A program made the translations under genes and the position numbers. Below, piece by piece: positions 44,985 to 54,610 of a DNA stretch of 64,000 bases (position 1 is the first letter of the stretch; every line of letters begins with the position of its first letter). Origin of the DNA: Tsuneonella litorea (GTDB lineage Bacteria; Pseudomonadota; Alphaproteobacteria; Sphingomonadales; Sphingomonadaceae); the NCBI RefSeq assembly GCF_025154015.1, contig NZ_JAOAMV010000001.1:372001-436000 (forward strand), in the 5' to 3' direction. A model generated the notes under the pieces. The model did no database searches, was not told the origin of the DNA, and worked only from the letters and a program-made list of their open reading frames with translations.

Positions 44985-45476
44985 CTATTTCCGCGCGCGC
45001 AGCGTCAGCGCGACCCGCGTGGCGATCTGCGACGCGACTTCGCGCGACAGGTTTTCCAGCGCGGACTGCTCGGCGGCGATGGTCGCGTATTCGCTGGAGA
45101 CGACGTCGATTCCCGCGTCCGAACCCGCGGTGGCGTCGACGAGGATTTCGCCGCTCGCAAGTTCGACGAGCTGGTAACGCGCGCGCAGGCTGCGCCGCTC
45201 GCGGCCGACGGTATCGTCGCTAAGCACGCCGAGCCCCTCGAGCTTGTCGTCCAGCCGAATATCCAGCCGGTAGAGCGGCGCCGCCTCGCCACCCGCGCCG
45301 AGCCGGTCGACCAGCGCGTTGCGGACCAGCCAGCCGGCCTGTCCCTCGATCGCGGGCACCTCGACCGCGGCAAGGCCGCGCGCGATCGCGCCGCTCGATC
45401 CCCCGGCGTACATCGGCTGGAGGCCGCATCCCCCCAATGCAAGGCAGAGCCCGGCGAGAAACGCGAGCCGCCTCAT
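44985..45476 (-). CDS. lptE: LPS assembly lipoprotein LptE
   Basis: A 163-residue outer-membrane lipoprotein that plugs LptD. The lipobox LGGC puts the lipidated Cys at residue 17, followed by GLQPMYAGG, the signature start of alphaproteobacterial LptE. The middle strands ([33 protein letters not shown]) fit the fold. The start overlaps the leuS stop by four bases, so it is coupled to leuS. Confidence 0.92.
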   Translation of the reverse strand: MRRLAFLAGLCLALGGCGLQPMYAGGSSGAIARGLAAVEVPAIEGQAGWLVRNALVDRLGAGGEAAPLYRLDIRLDDKLEGLGVLSDDTVGRERRSLRARYQLVELASGEILVDATAGSDAGIDVVSSEYATIAAEQSALENLSREVASQIATRVALTLRARK

Positions 45477-48010
45477 GCGACGATGTTCACCAGCCGGTCG
45501 GGCACCACGATCACCTTGCGCACCTGCGCTCCGTCGAGCGAACGCTGGACCTTGTCGCTGGCCAGCGCAAGCGCCTCGAGCTCGGCGTCGGGCAGCCCCT
45601 TCGCCACGGTCAGGGTATCGCGCAGTTTGCCCTTGACCTGGACCGCGATCGTCACCTCGTCCTCGACGAGCAGCGCGGGATCGACCGCGGGCCAGTTCGA
45701 TTCGGCGACCAGCCCGGGCTGTCCGATCTTGTCCCAGGCCTCTTCGGCAAGGTGGGGCATCATCGGCGCGACCAGCTGGACGAGCGCGCGGATCGCCTCG
45801 CTGCGCGTGGCCGAGGCCGGCGCCTTCTCGATTGCGCTGGTCAGTTCGTAGATGCGGGCGACCGCCTTGTTGAACGCCAACGCCTCGATCTCGCGGCCCA
45901 CCGCGTCGATCGTCTGGTGAAGCTTGCGGGCAAGATCCCGGTCCTCTCCGGTCGCCGAGGCATCGTGCTCGCCGACCAGCCGCCACAGCCGCTGGACGAA
46001 GCGCCAGCAACCCTCGATCCCCGATTCGGACCACGGCAGGTCGCGCTCGGGCGGGCTGTCGGACAGCATGAACCAGCGCACCGCGTCGGCCCCGTACTGG
46101 TCGATGATCGTATCGGGATCGACGACGTTCTTCTTCGACTTCGACATCTTGACGACCTTGCCGATCGTCACGGGGGCACCGTCCGCCAGCAGGGTGGCGC
46201 CGGACCCAGTCCGCTCGACCTCGTCGGGGCCATACCAGACCTCGCGCCCGTTCTCGGTCCGCGAATAGGTTTCGTGCGTCACCATCCCTTGCGTGAACAG
46301 CGACGCGAACGGCTCGGCGAAGTCGAGCATGCCGATGTGCTGGAGCGCGCGGGTCCAGAAGCGGGCGTAGAGCAGGTGGAGGATCGCGTGCTCGATCCCG
46401 CCGATGTACTGCTGGACGGGCAGCCACTTGGCCACTTCGGCGCGGTCGAACGCCTCGCCCGCCGGCTGGCTGGCGAAGCGCAGGAAGTACCACGAGCTGT
46501 CGACGAAGGTGTCGAGCGTATCGGTCTCGCGCACTGCCGGACCGCCGCACTTCGGGCACTGGACGTGCTTCCAGGTGGGGTGGCGCTCGAGCGGGTTGCC
46601 GGGCGTCCTGAAATCGACGTCCTCGGGCAGCGTCACCGGCAGGTGGTGCTCGGGCACCGGCACGATGCCGCAGCCCCCGCTTTCCTTCGGGCAGTGAATG
46701 AACGGGATCGGCGTTCCCCAGTACCGCTGGCGGCTGACGCCCCAGTCGCGCAGGCGATACTGCGTTTCGCCGCGGCCCCATCCCTCGTGCTGGGCCTTGG
46801 CGATCACCTCGGCCTGGGCCTGCTCGATGTCGAGGCCGTTCATCCAGCGCGAATTCACGATCTTGCCGGGGCCGGTGTAAGCCTCGTCGCCCGTGAACAC
46901 GACCTCGGTCTTGTCGCCGTCCGACACGACGCGGTGGACCGGCAGGTCGTACTTGCGCGCGAAGTCGAGGTCGCGCTGGTCGTGCGCCGGACAGCCGAAG
47001 ATCGCGCCGGTGCCATAGTCCATGAGCACGAAGTTCGCGACGTAGACCGGCAGGTGCCAGGTCGGCTCGAGCGGGTGCGAGACCTCTAGCCCGGTGTCGA
47101 AGCCCTTCTTCTCCTGCGTCTCGATCTCCGCGGCGGTGGTCCCGCCCTTCTTGCATTCGGCGATGAACGCCGCGAGCGGAGGCGCCTCTTCCGCCAGTTT
47201 GCGCGCCAGCGGATGATCGGGCGCGATCGCCACGAAGCTCGCGCCGAACATCGTGTCGGGACGGGTCGTGAAAACCTCGATCCCGTGGCCCTCGCCGACC
47301 AGCTTGAACGTGCAGCGCAGGCCGCGGCTCTTGCCGATCCAGTTCTCCTGCATCAGCCGCACCTTGTCGGGCCACTTGTCGAGGGTATCGAGCCCTTCGA
47401 GCAGCTCCTCGGCGAACTGGGTGATCTTGAGAAACCACTGCGACAGCTTGCGCTTCTCGACCTCGGCGCCTGAGCGCCAGCCCTTGCCGTCGATCACCTG
47501 CTCGTTGGCGAGCACGGTCATGTCGACCGGGTCCCAGTTGACCTCGCTTTCCTTGCGATAGACGAGGCCCGCCCGGTAGAGCCGGAGGAAAAGCGCCTGC
47601 TCATGCCCGTAATACTCGGGGTCGCAGGTTGCGAATTCGCGGCTCCAGTCGAGCGCGAAGCCGAGGCGCTTCAACTGCGCCTTCATGTGGTCGATGTTGG
47701 CGCGGGTCCAGCCGCCCGGGTGGACGCCCTTTTCCATCGCCGCGTTCTCGGCCGGCATCCCGAACGCGTCCCATCCCATCGGGTGGAGCACTTCGTGCCC
47801 GGTCAGCTTGCGATAGCGCGCAAGGACATCGCCCATCGTGTAGTTGCGCACGTGCCCGATGTGGATCCGTCCCGAAGGGTACGGAAACATCTCGAGCACG
47901 TAGCTCTTGGGCTTGTTGCTGTCGCTGTCGGCGACAAAGGCGTCGGCCTCGTCCCAGGCGCGCTGCCAGCGCCCGTCCGCCGCTGACGGATCGAAACGCT
48001 GGTCTGTCAT
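45473..48010 (-). CDS. leuS: Leucyl-tRNA synthetase
   Basis: An 845-residue class I synthetase. The HIGH motif appears in [19 protein letters not shown] and KMSKS in [14 protein letters not shown]. The CP1 editing domain ([22 protein letters not shown]) and the zinc-type insertion ([25 protein letters not shown]) are intact, as is the C-terminal anticodon domain. It heads the leuS-lptE-holA transcript, 20 bp after the DUF3576 gene. Confidence 0.98.
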   Translation of the reverse strand: MTDQRFDPSAADGRWQRAWDEADAFVADSDSNKPKSYVLEMFPYPSGRIHIGHVRNYTMGDVLARYRKLTGHEVLHPMGWDAFGMPAENAAMEKGVHPGGWTRANIDHMKAQLKRLGFALDWSREFATCDPEYYGHEQALFLRLYRAGLVYRKESEVNWDPVDMTVLANEQVIDGKGWRSGAEVEKRKLSQWFLKITQFAEELLEGLDTLDKWPDKVRLMQENWIGKSRGLRCTFKLVGEGHGIEVFTTRPDTMFGASFVAIAPDHPLARKLAEEAPPLAAFIAECKKGGTTAAEIETQEKKGFDTGLEVSHPLEPTWHLPVYVANFVLMDYGTGAIFGCPAHDQRDLDFARKYDLPVHRVVSDGDKTEVVFTGDEAYTGPGKIVNSRWMNGLDIEQAQAEVIAKAQHEGWGRGETQYRLRDWGVSRQRYWGTPIPFIHCPKESGGCGIVPVPEHHLPVTLPEDVDFRTPGNPLERHPTWKHVQCPKCGGPAVRETDTLDTFVDSSWYFLRFASQPAGEAFDRAEVAKWLPVQQYIGGIEHAILHLLYARFWTRALQHIGMLDFAEPFASLFTQGMVTHETYSRTENGREVWYGPDEVERTGSGATLLADGAPVTIGKVVKMSKSKKNVVDPDTIIDQYGADAVRWFMLSDSPPERDLPWSESGIEGCWRFVQRLWRLVGEHDASATGEDRDLARKLHQTIDAVGREIEALAFNKAVARIYELTSAIEKAPASATRSEAIRALVQLVAPMMPHLAEEAWDKIGQPGLVAESNWPAVDPALLVEDEVTIAVQVKGKLRDTLTVAKGLPDAELEALALASDKVQRSLDGAQVRKVIVVPDRLVNIVA

Positions 48011-48030
48011 CGGACTACCCCTGTTTGCGA

Positions 48031-48480
48031 TCAGCCGGCGATGGCCTGGCGGCGGAGCGCGCGGGCCTTGGTCAGGATTATGTCCTCGAGCTTCTGGACG
48101 GTCGCCGCCTGGACCGGCGCGTCAACCCATTGCCCGCCCTGCGCGACTTGGCGACTGGCGGCCACGCGCACGGCGTCGGCCCGCAGGTCCCGGTCGAGAA
48201 TCGACACGGTCACCTTCACCCGCTCGTTCGGGTTGCGGGGATTGGCGTACCAGTCGGTGACGATCACCCCGCCGTTGCTGTCGGACTGGAGCAGCGGCGC
48301 AAAGCTGACCGTCTCGAGCGCCGCGCGCCAGAGATAGGCGTTGACGCCGATCGTGGTCACCTGGCTCGCGGCGAGATCGGCCCGGGGCCGGTCCTTGCCC
48401 CCGCAGGCGGCAAGCGCGCCGAGCGCGGCAACGACGACCACGGTGCGGGTCAGGCGGGGGAAACGCGAACGGGCGGTCAT
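48031..48480 (-). CDS. DUF3576 lipoprotein
   Basis: A 149-residue protein with lipobox LAAC after the signal helix. The mature domain ([37 protein letters not shown], then [21 protein letters not shown]) is the DUF3576 family, usually located next to leuS and lptE in alphaproteobacteria. Function is unknown; the constant neighbourhood suggests an envelope role. Start MTARSRF (48480). Confidence 0.9.
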   Translation of the reverse strand: MTARSRFPRLTRTVVVVAALGALAACGGKDRPRADLAASQVTTIGVNAYLWRAALETVSFAPLLQSDSNGGVIVTDWYANPRNPNERVKVTVSILDRDLRADAVRVAASRQVAQGGQWVDAPVQAATVQKLEDIILTKARALRRQAIAG

Positions 48481-48829
48481 GCTCAAGGAAACGTCCTCGG
48501 ATTGGAAGGTCGGCACAGCCTCTAGTGCGCCCGCGCGGCGCGGGCAAGGCATCGTCGCGCCACTTGCCTCCCGACCCCGTGAACCGCCGCTTAATCGCCC
48601 CGGCCGCGGGCGCGATTGTGGGCAGCGGGCAACAGCGCGCCGCGAAAGCGGGCAACCTTGTGGAAAAAGTGGAAAAACCATTGAAATGATTCTAGCATTT
48701 GATCCTGATTCAACAGCGGGGGTGAGTCGGTTGCCGGTGAAACCGGTTGGCTCATCAAGCGTTCAGGCAATGCGGGCGAAAATCCCGCGCGTGGGCCGAA
48801 GCGCAGAGGGGACACTTGAAGGCATTGCC
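48481..48829. other. Largest gene-free region, divergent promoter zone with a structured leader
   Basis: This 349-bp gap separates the leftward DUF3576-leuS unit from the rightward 48830 gene. It holds an AT-rich island (about 48656-48715), unusual for this genome, with a tandem repeat of GTGGAAAAA (48660-48677). Two hairpins follow (48723-48754 and 48772-48788). I see no convincing protein gene. An in-frame ATG at 48686 could extend the downstream gene, but it lacks a ribosome-binding site. Confidence 0.55.
48723..48788 (+). promoter_or_regulatory. Two hairpins in the leader of the 48830 gene
   Basis: Bases 48723-48730 pair with 48747-48754 (wobbles included), with an inner CCGGT/ACCGG stem (48734-48738 with 48742-48746) closed by GAA. 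A second stem GCGGG/CCCGC spans 48772-48788 with a 7-nt loop. No known riboswitch class is recognised. Confidence 0.35.
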
Positions 48830-49594
48830 ATGAGGCAGACGGGCACCATCGCGAAAGTACGGGAACGCACCGCCGCGCGCGGACTGCTCCTGCTCGGCGC
48901 GTGCGGGCTGCTCGTTGCGGCGCCGACCGCCGTTCTGGCGGTGCCCGACTCCGCCCCCGATGGCGCGGCTGCGGCTGGAATCGCCCCCTTCACTCCTGCC
49001 AACGTCGATCCGGCGATCGCCCGCCGGGTGGCCGCCAAGATCGCCGCTCGCGGCCAGGCGATGCGCTTCACCCCGGCCAGCGGCGTGCGCGAACGCGATC
49101 GCACGGTGACGCTGGCCATCCGCGTCGACCCGCAGGAAGCGCGGGCGATTTCGGTTCGCGGGGCGATTGCCGCCGCCAAGGGCGATGCCGGCACCGGCCC
49201 GTCGATCGCCACGCTGGCCAAGGCGCGGTACAACCTGGGCCTGTCACGCGGCTACGAAAGCTTCGCCAAGCCGGTCGAGCCGACGCTCGGCCTCAAGCGG
49301 ATCGAGATGCCAGACCTGGCCAGCTTCCGCCCCAGCGAAGGGGTCAAGGACACCCCCGGCCGGCTCCAGCCGCGTCTTGCCCTTGAAGCGGAGAGCAATA
49401 CCGGCCGCAGCCCCCGCACGCTCGAAGGGTCGGGCGAGCAGGCGGTCGATCTGGGCGCCGGTTATCGCCTGTCGCGCAACCTGAACGTGACCGCCGGCGT
49501 CCGGCTGAGCCAGGAGCGCGACCGCCTTGCGCCGCTGACCGATGCCGTGCGCGACGACCAGGCGGTCTATGTCGGCACCCAGCTGCGCTTCTGA
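48830..49594 (+). CDS. Exported protein, probable outer-surface or beta-rich protein
   Basis: A 254-residue protein with a long signal peptide (about 1-41, ending VLA) and no family I recognise. The middle is Ala/Arg-rich. The last about 60 residues alternate polar and hydrophobic residues (VDLGAGYRLSRNLNVTAGVRLSQER) and end in YVGTQLRF; a terminal Phe is typical of outer-membrane beta-strands. GAAGG stands seven bases before the ATG. A terminator follows, so the gene is probably monocistronic behind its structured leader. Confidence 0.65.
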   Translation: MRQTGTIAKVRERTAARGLLLLGACGLLVAAPTAVLAVPDSAPDGAAAAGIAPFTPANVDPAIARRVAAKIAARGQAMRFTPASGVRERDRTVTLAIRVDPQEARAISVRGAIAAAKGDAGTGPSIATLAKARYNLGLSRGYESFAKPVEPTLGLKRIEMPDLASFRPSEGVKDTPGRLQPRLALEAESNTGRSPRTLEGSGEQAVDLGAGYRLSRNLNVTAGVRLSQERDRLAPLTDAVRDDQAVYVGTQLRF

Positions 49595-49631
49595 TCATCC
49601 GGCGCCTGCCGCTACGGAATAGGTATCCGGG

Positions 49632-49656
49632 ACCCCGCCGCGCGCGGGGTTTTTCT
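49632..49656 (+). terminator. Terminator after the 48830 gene
   Basis: ACCCCGC (49632-49638) pairs with GCGGGGT (49644-49650) around a CGCGC loop, followed by TTTTCTTT. Confidence 0.85.
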
Positions 49657-49723
49657 TTGCCTGCGCCCTCGCTTCCCCTAGTCAGGTCGACGGAGAGGCA
49701 CACCTGACGGCGAAGGAGCATAC

Positions 49724-50446
49724 ATGACACGCGTGGCAATCGTGACCGGGGGGACCCGCGGCATCGGCGAGGCGATCAGCCTGGCGCTGAAGGAACAGGG
49801 GCGCACTGTCGTCGCCAACTATGCGGGCAACGACGCCAAGGCGAAGAGCTTTGCCGAAGCGCACGGGATCAGGGTCTACAAGTGGGACGTGGGCGACCAC
49901 CAGGCGTGCCTCGACGGGTGCGCCCGGGTCACCGAGGAAGTCGGCCCGGTCGACATCGTCGTCAACAACGCCGGGATCACCCGCGACGGCACGCTCGCGC
50001 GGATGACGTTCGACGACTGGAACGACGTGATGCGGATCAACCTCGGCGGTTGCTTCAACATGGCCAAGGCCTGCTTTCCGGGCATGGCCAGCCGCGGCTG
50101 GGGCCGGATCGTCAACATCGGTTCGATCAACGGCCAGGCGGGCCAGTACGGCCAGGTCAACTACGCCGCCGCCAAGAGCGGCATCCACGGCTTCACCAAG
50201 GCGCTGGCGCAGGAAGGCGCGAAGAAGGGCGTCACCGTCAACGCGATCGCGCCCGGCTACATCGATACCGACATGGTCGCCGCCGTGCCCGAACCCGTGC
50301 TCGAGAAGATCATCGCCAAGATCCCGGTCGGACGGCTCGGCCATGCAGAAGAGATCGCCCGCGGGGTCGCCTTCCTCACGAGCGACGAAGGCGGCTTCAT
50401 CACGGGCTCGACGATGAGCATCAACGGCGGGCAGCACATGTACTGA
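49724..50446 (+). CDS. phbB: Acetoacetyl-CoA reductase
   Basis: A 240-residue short-chain dehydrogenase of the PhaB/PhbB type, reducing acetoacetyl-CoA to (R)-3-hydroxybutyryl-CoA for PHB synthesis. The NADPH loop is TGGTRGIGEA, with NNAGITRD and catalytic Ser-Tyr-Lys in IGSINGQAGQYGQVNYAAAK. FITGSTMSINGGQHMY at the end is typical. GAAGGAG precedes the ATG. No phaA or phaC lies beside it; thiolases elsewhere in the window and phaZ at 22 kb complete a PHB cycle only partly. Confidence 0.93.
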   Translation: MTRVAIVTGGTRGIGEAISLALKEQGRTVVANYAGNDAKAKSFAEAHGIRVYKWDVGDHQACLDGCARVTEEVGPVDIVVNNAGITRDGTLARMTFDDWNDVMRINLGGCFNMAKACFPGMASRGWGRIVNIGSINGQAGQYGQVNYAAAKSGIHGFTKALAQEGAKKGVTVNAIAPGYIDTDMVAAVPEPVLEKIIAKIPVGRLGHAEEIARGVAFLTSDEGGFITGSTMSINGGQHMY

Positions 50447-50595
50447 CGGAGACCGTCGCTCGCGGTGCGCCGGCGGATTTGACTCGTCTGCGCCGGCTCG
50501 CCAGAGTACCGGTCGGAGCGGTTGAAAATCAGCAGGGTCGCCTGCCTCTCCCCGAAGGGTCGCGTTCACGTCGATCAATCCAAGGGGGATTTTCC

Positions 50596-51063
50596 ATGAA
50601 CGCACTGCGCAAGATCGCAACGATCGCCATCGCCGCCGGGGCACTGGGCCTGTCCGCGCCCGCGTCCGCCCAGCTCGAGGTCTGGAAGGACTACACGCCG
50701 CAGGAAACGGTGGTCGAGCTGACCTACGTGAAGGTCGACGAGGGGCAGCTTGATCGCTACCTCGAAGGCCTGAAGCAGACCTGGGTCAGGGCCAACGAGG
50801 TGTCGAAGCGGCTCGGCCAGATCAGCGACTACGGGATCTACACCGTGCCCTATGGCGGCAACGAGGTGAACCTCGTGCTGCGGATCAACTATCCCAGCAT
50901 GGCCTCGCTCACCGCCGACAAGGCCCGGTACGATGCGTTCCTCAGCGCCTGGGGCAAGCAGAACATCGACAGCAGCAACAAGACGGTGCGCGAGCTGTAC
51001 AACAATATCCGCAAGATCAAGGGCACCTACATCCTGCGCGAACTCAAGATGAAGCTCGATTGA
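50596..51063 (+). CDS. Exported protein of unknown function
   Basis: A 155-residue protein with a clear signal peptide (1-26, ending ASA). The mature part is a single small domain with alternating strands and helices (ETVVELTYVKVDEGQLDRYLEGLKQTWVR, NEVNLVLRINYPSMASL). That layout could be a dimeric alpha-beta-barrel, ABM-like fold, but I cannot assign it. AAGGGGGA stands upstream of the ATG. It is separated from phbB by 149 bp containing nothing recognisable. Confidence 0.7.
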   Translation: MNALRKIATIAIAAGALGLSAPASAQLEVWKDYTPQETVVELTYVKVDEGQLDRYLEGLKQTWVRANEVSKRLGQISDYGIYTVPYGGNEVNLVLRINYPSMASLTADKARYDAFLSAWGKQNIDSSNKTVRELYNNIRKIKGTYILRELKMKLD

Positions 51064-51132
51064 CGATGTCGGGGTCCGGCGCGGCTGGTTGACGCCGCGC
51101 TGCCGCGGCGGCTAGCCGGGCGGGCCGAACCG

Positions 51133-51738
51133 ATGCGACCCGCCCTGCCTTGCCTGCCGCTTGCGCTCGCTTTCGCCGGAACCGGCGCGAGCGCGGCGCC
51201 CACGCCGTTTGCCGGCCCCCGCGTCGAAGTCATGCTCGGCTACGACGCAACCGAGTTGCCTGACGAGGATGGCCCGGAGGTCATGTTCGGCCTGCGCGCG
51301 GGCAAGGATTATGGAAGCGGCCCGTGGCGCGTCGGATTCGACGTCGACCTGAGCCGGTCGAACGCGGACAAGGTCGTGACCGATCTCTTCGTCCCCGGCG
51401 ACCGGATCCACGTCGAATACGGCACCGACCTCTATCTCGGGCTGCGGGTCGGCCGCCGCCTTGGCGATCATTCTTTCGGTTACGGCCTCGCGGGCGCCGC
51501 CAGCACGCACATGGCCGTGGACTACAGCGGTGATCTCGACACTATTCCGACCGAGCCCGGCGGCCCGGAACCCGAGAAGTTCCGCCGCCCCGGCCGGCTG
51601 ATCGGTTTCTGGACCGGGGGAGGCATCGAATTCGCTCTCGACGGGCCGTTCTTCCTGCGCAGCGAGTACCGCTACGCAAATTTCCACGACGGGCTCTATC
51701 GCCACCAGGCGCTCGTCGGAATCGGCTCCCGATTCTGA
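51133..51738 (+). CDS. Outer-membrane beta-barrel protein
   Basis: A 201-residue protein with a signal peptide (about 1-22, ending ASA). The mature chain shows amphipathic strands and ends in ALVGIGSRF, the C-terminal Phe signature of OmpA/OmpW-type small barrels. RVEVMLGYDATEL, WRVGFDVDLSRS and LRSEYRYANFHDGLYRHQ are typical strands of the porin-family (outer membrane protein beta-barrel) domain. Its stop precedes the RHH gene by two bases, so they are probably cotranscribed. Confidence 0.82.
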   Translation: MRPALPCLPLALAFAGTGASAAPTPFAGPRVEVMLGYDATELPDEDGPEVMFGLRAGKDYGSGPWRVGFDVDLSRSNADKVVTDLFVPGDRIHVEYGTDLYLGLRVGRRLGDHSFGYGLAGAASTHMAVDYSGDLDTIPTEPGGPEPEKFRRPGRLIGFWTGGGIEFALDGPFFLRSEYRYANFHDGLYRHQALVGIGSRF

Positions 51739-51740
51739 CG

Positions 51741-51986
51741 ATGTCCGCACGCAGCGGCCCGGCCCCCTATCACCCGCCGGTCAAGCGATCGGTCGAGATC
51801 GCCGGGCACAAGACGAGCATCAGCCTGGAGCCCCTGTTCTGGGCAATGTTGCGCGATGCCGCGGCGCGCGAGGGCGTTCCCGTGAACGCCCTCGTCGCGC
51901 GGATCGACGAGGAACGGATCGCCGCGCCCACCCCTTGCGGGCTGGCGGGGGCGATCCGCCTGTGGCTGGTGGCACACGGCGCCTGA
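51741..51986 (+). CDS. Ribbon-helix-helix domain protein (RHH_4 type)
   Basis: An 81-residue protein with the alphaproteobacterial RHH_4 pattern. VKRSVEIAGHKTSISLEPLFWAMLRDAAAREGVPVNALVARID gives strand, helix, helix, and AGAIRLWLVAHGA is the C-terminal helix. It is probably a DNA-binding dimer. It follows the outer-membrane barrel gene by two bases; regulation of that gene is possible but not shown. Confidence 0.82.
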   Translation: MSARSGPAPYHPPVKRSVEIAGHKTSISLEPLFWAMLRDAAAREGVPVNALVARIDEERIAAPTPCGLAGAIRLWLVAHGA

Positions 51987-52019
51987 CCCCGCCCTCCGGG
52001 GACGCGCAGATCCGAAAAA

Positions 52020-52053
52020 GCGGGCGGGTCCCGAAGGATCCGCCCGCCTCTCG
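52020..52053 (-). terminator. Terminator after the 52087 gene
   Basis: A 12-bp stem with one wobble (52020-52031 with 52036-52047) and CGAA loop. On the minus strand it is followed by TTTTT (positions 52015-52019), so it ends the leftward gene at 52087; for the rightward RHH gene the T-tail is missing. Confidence 0.8.
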
Positions 52054-52086
52054 CCCCGTCAAGGGCGATCCAGTCCCGTAGCTCCT

Positions 52087-52326
52087 TTAATAGGTCGCCG
52101 GGGGATCGCTGGCGGGGAAGCTCTCGTCGGCAGCTTCGTCGGTCTTGTCCCATGATCGGACGGGTTTGTCACGCATGGCCTCGGGTCCCGAGTTGCGGAC
52201 TTGGTGCGTGGCGCCATCGGCGCCCTGTCCGTCGGCGAAGGCCGCGCGACCGTGATGCGCGAAGTTGTTCTGATAATAGCGATATCCGACATAGCCGAGT
52301 GCGCCGAGCGCGATGAGCTTGAGCAT
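52087..52326 (-). CDS. Small hypothetical protein
   Basis: A 79-residue protein beginning with one hydrophobic helix (MLKLIALGALGYVGYRYYQN), followed by a hydrophilic tail rich in D, A and S (DKTDEAADESFPASDPPATY). A conserved DEAADESFPASDPPA-type tail occurs in several unannotated alphaproteobacterial proteins, from memory. It is followed by a strong terminator on its own strand, so it is a single-gene unit. No function is known. Confidence 0.65.
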   Translation of the reverse strand: MLKLIALGALGYVGYRYYQNNFAHHGRAAFADGQGADGATHQVRNSGPEAMRDKPVRSWDKTDEAADESFPASDPPATY

Positions 52327-52426
52327 GGCTGACCTCTCTTTCCGTTACCCCTAGAACGCGGGACGGCGGAAAAAGTGTCCCGCCGCGGACCAGAGAATCG
52401 GGCGAATCGTGGGACTCGGGCGCCGG

Positions 52427-53227
52427 TCAGCGCGTGGCGACGATTCGCAGCGCAGTCATCCCGAGCGGTCCGCGCGCCTCGAGGGCCTCCAGCCGCTTCG
52501 CTGCCGCGGCGATCGCCGCTTCGCGATTCCCTGGGTCGTGGGCCACCAGTTCGGCGTGCAGCGGGCTGCCCTCGGTCATGCCCTTCAGCAGCCGTGCGGC
52601 AGACCCGGGGGGGCTTTCCATGGCGACCGTGGTCACCGCGCATTCGGCAAAACCCGCAGCGGCTATTTCCGCGCGGATCGCGACCGGGTCGTGATAACCG
52701 AACGGCGTGCGCGCAATGAAGCCGGGCCTGGGTTCGGGCAGCATCGCACACAACGTGTCGTGGATCACCGCGCTTCCGGGATTATCCTCGAGCGGGCCCC
52801 AGACATTGGCGAGCAGCGCGCCGCCGTCGCGCAGCACCCGGCGGATTTCGCGGTAGGCGCAGACGCGGTCAGGGAAGAACATCGCGCCGAACTGGATCGC
52901 GACGAGATCGAACGAGCCGTCTGCGAAGGGCAGCGACTGCGCATCGGCGACCGCCCATTCGACGTTGGCCAGATCGTGGACCGATCGCGCGCGCTCGATC
53001 ATGCCGGGGTTGAGATCGGTCGCCACGATCCGTGCGCCGGGCAGGGCCGCGGCCAGCGCGGTCGTGACCGCACCGGTGCCGGCCGCCACCTCGAGCACGT
53101 CGGCCGGTGCGCGCGCCGCCGCCGCGCGGGCGAGATCCTCGGCGTAGGGCGCGAACAGCACCGGGACCAGGCACTCGTCGTAGATCTGCGGAATTGCCCC
53201 CGCGAACGTCGCATCCTGTCCGGCCAT
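52427..53227 (-). CDS. SAM-dependent class I methyltransferase
   Basis: A 266-residue methyltransferase. The SAM glycine motif is VLEVAAGTGAVTTALAA, followed by IVATDLNPGMI and the motif II region VEWAVADAQSLPFADGSFDLV, and motif III LRDGGALLANVW. It belongs to the UbiE/methyltransferase-11 group. The substrate cannot be told. It follows murA on the same strand by 29 bp (murA starts upstream), so both may be read together. Confidence 0.85.
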   Translation of the reverse strand: MAGQDATFAGAIPQIYDECLVPVLFAPYAEDLARAAAARAPADVLEVAAGTGAVTTALAAALPGARIVATDLNPGMIERARSVHDLANVEWAVADAQSLPFADGSFDLVAIQFGAMFFPDRVCAYREIRRVLRDGGALLANVWGPLEDNPGSAVIHDTLCAMLPEPRPGFIARTPFGYHDPVAIRAEIAAAGFAECAVTTVAMESPPGSAARLLKGMTEGSPLHAELVAHDPGNREAAIAAAAKRLEALEARGPLGMTALRIVATR

Positions 53228-53256
53228 CGGTCTGCTCCTTCGGCCGTAACGGCCTG

Positions 53257-54540
53257 CTAGTCGTCGCCGACGCGCTCCACCTGCGCGCCCACGAGTGCGA
53301 GCTTTTCCTCGAGCCGCTCGTAGCCGCGATCGAGGTGGTAGAGCCGGCGAACCTGTGTCTGCCCCTCCGCCCGCAGCCCCGCGATCACGAGGCTCATCGA
53401 GGCGCGCAGGTCGGTCGCCATGACTTCGGCGCCGGTGAGGCCGCCCACACCGTGGACGATTGCGGTGCGGCCCGAGGTCTCGATGTGCGCCCCCATGCGC
53501 GCGAGTTCGGGCACGTGCATGTAGCGGTTCTCGAATATCGTCTCGGTGAGCACGCTGGTGCCCTCGGCCACCGTCAGCAGCGCCATGAGCTGCGCCTGCA
53601 TGTCGGTCGCAAGGCCTGGATAGGGCGCGGTCGACAGGTTCACCGCCTTGAGCTTGCCATCGGCCGCGACGCGCACGCCCTTCTTCTCGGATTCCACCGA
53701 GACGCCGATGTTGCGCAGGGCATGGAGCGTTGCCGACATGTCCTCGGCCTTCGCGCCCTCGAGCAGGACCTCGCCCCCGGTGATCGCCGCGGCGCAGGCA
53801 TAGGAGCCGGCCTCGATCCGGTCGGGCATGACGCGGTAGGTCGCGCCGTGAAGCCGCTTCACGCCGTGGATCGTCAGGTCCGATCCGCCGATCCCCTCGA
53901 TCTCGGCGCCCATCGCGACGAGCAGGTTGCACAAGTCGACGATCTCGGGCTCGCGCGCGGCGTTGAACAGCCGGCAGGTGCCGCTGGCGAGGACCGCGGC
54001 CATCAGCGCGTTCTCGGTCGCGCCGACGCTGACCACCGGGAAATCGAATTCGCCGCCAGGCAGCCCGCCGTCGGGCGCGTGGGCGCGGACGTACCCTTGC
54101 GCAAGTTCGATCTCGGCGCCGAACGCCTCGAGCGCCTTGAGGTGCAGGTCGATCGGCCGGTTGCCGATCGCGCAGCCGCCGGGCAGCGAGACGGTCGCCT
54201 CGCCCATCCGCGCGAGCATCGGTCCGAGCACGAGGATCGAGGCGCGCATCTTGCGCACGAGATCGTAGGGCGCGACCGTGCCGGTGATCCGGGTCGCCTC
54301 CAGCGTCATCACGCGGCCGAAGTCCTCGGGCCGCGACCCCTGGATCACGGTGGTCACCCCGAACTGGTTCATCAGGTGCTGGAACCCGTCGATGTCGGCG
54401 AGCCGCGGCAGGTTCCGAAGCGTCAGCGGCTCGTCGGTCAGCAGCGCACACGGGATGAGCGTGAGCGCGGCGTTCTTCGCGCCGGAAATCGGGATGGTTC
54501 CGCTGAGGCGCTTGCCGCCCTCTACGATGATCTTGTCCAT
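53257..54540 (-). CDS. murA: UDP-N-acetylglucosamine 1-carboxyvinyltransferase
   Basis: A 427-residue EPSP-synthase-fold enzyme for the first committed step of peptidoglycan synthesis and the target of fosfomycin. The catalytic Cys is present in [17 protein letters not shown], so the enzyme should be fosfomycin-sensitive. [17 protein letters not shown] and the terminal [14 protein letters not shown] segment are also standard. It diverges from galU with a 70-bp gap. Confidence 0.97.
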   Translation of the reverse strand: MDKIIVEGGKRLSGTIPISGAKNAALTLIPCALLTDEPLTLRNLPRLADIDGFQHLMNQFGVTTVIQGSRPEDFGRVMTLEATRITGTVAPYDLVRKMRASILVLGPMLARMGEATVSLPGGCAIGNRPIDLHLKALEAFGAEIELAQGYVRAHAPDGGLPGGEFDFPVVSVGATENALMAAVLASGTCRLFNAAREPEIVDLCNLLVAMGAEIEGIGGSDLTIHGVKRLHGATYRVMPDRIEAGSYACAAAITGGEVLLEGAKAEDMSATLHALRNIGVSVESEKKGVRVAADGKLKAVNLSTAPYPGLATDMQAQLMALLTVAEGTSVLTETIFENRYMHVPELARMGAHIETSGRTAIVHGVGGLTGAEVMATDLRASMSLVIAGLRAEGQTQVRRLYHLDRGYERLEEKLALVGAQVERVGDD

Positions 54541-54610
54541 CGCCCCGCCCTAGCGGGAATCCCGCCGCTCGCAAGGTTGCGCGGGCGTATCGCGGTGCTA
54601 TCCGCCTTGC

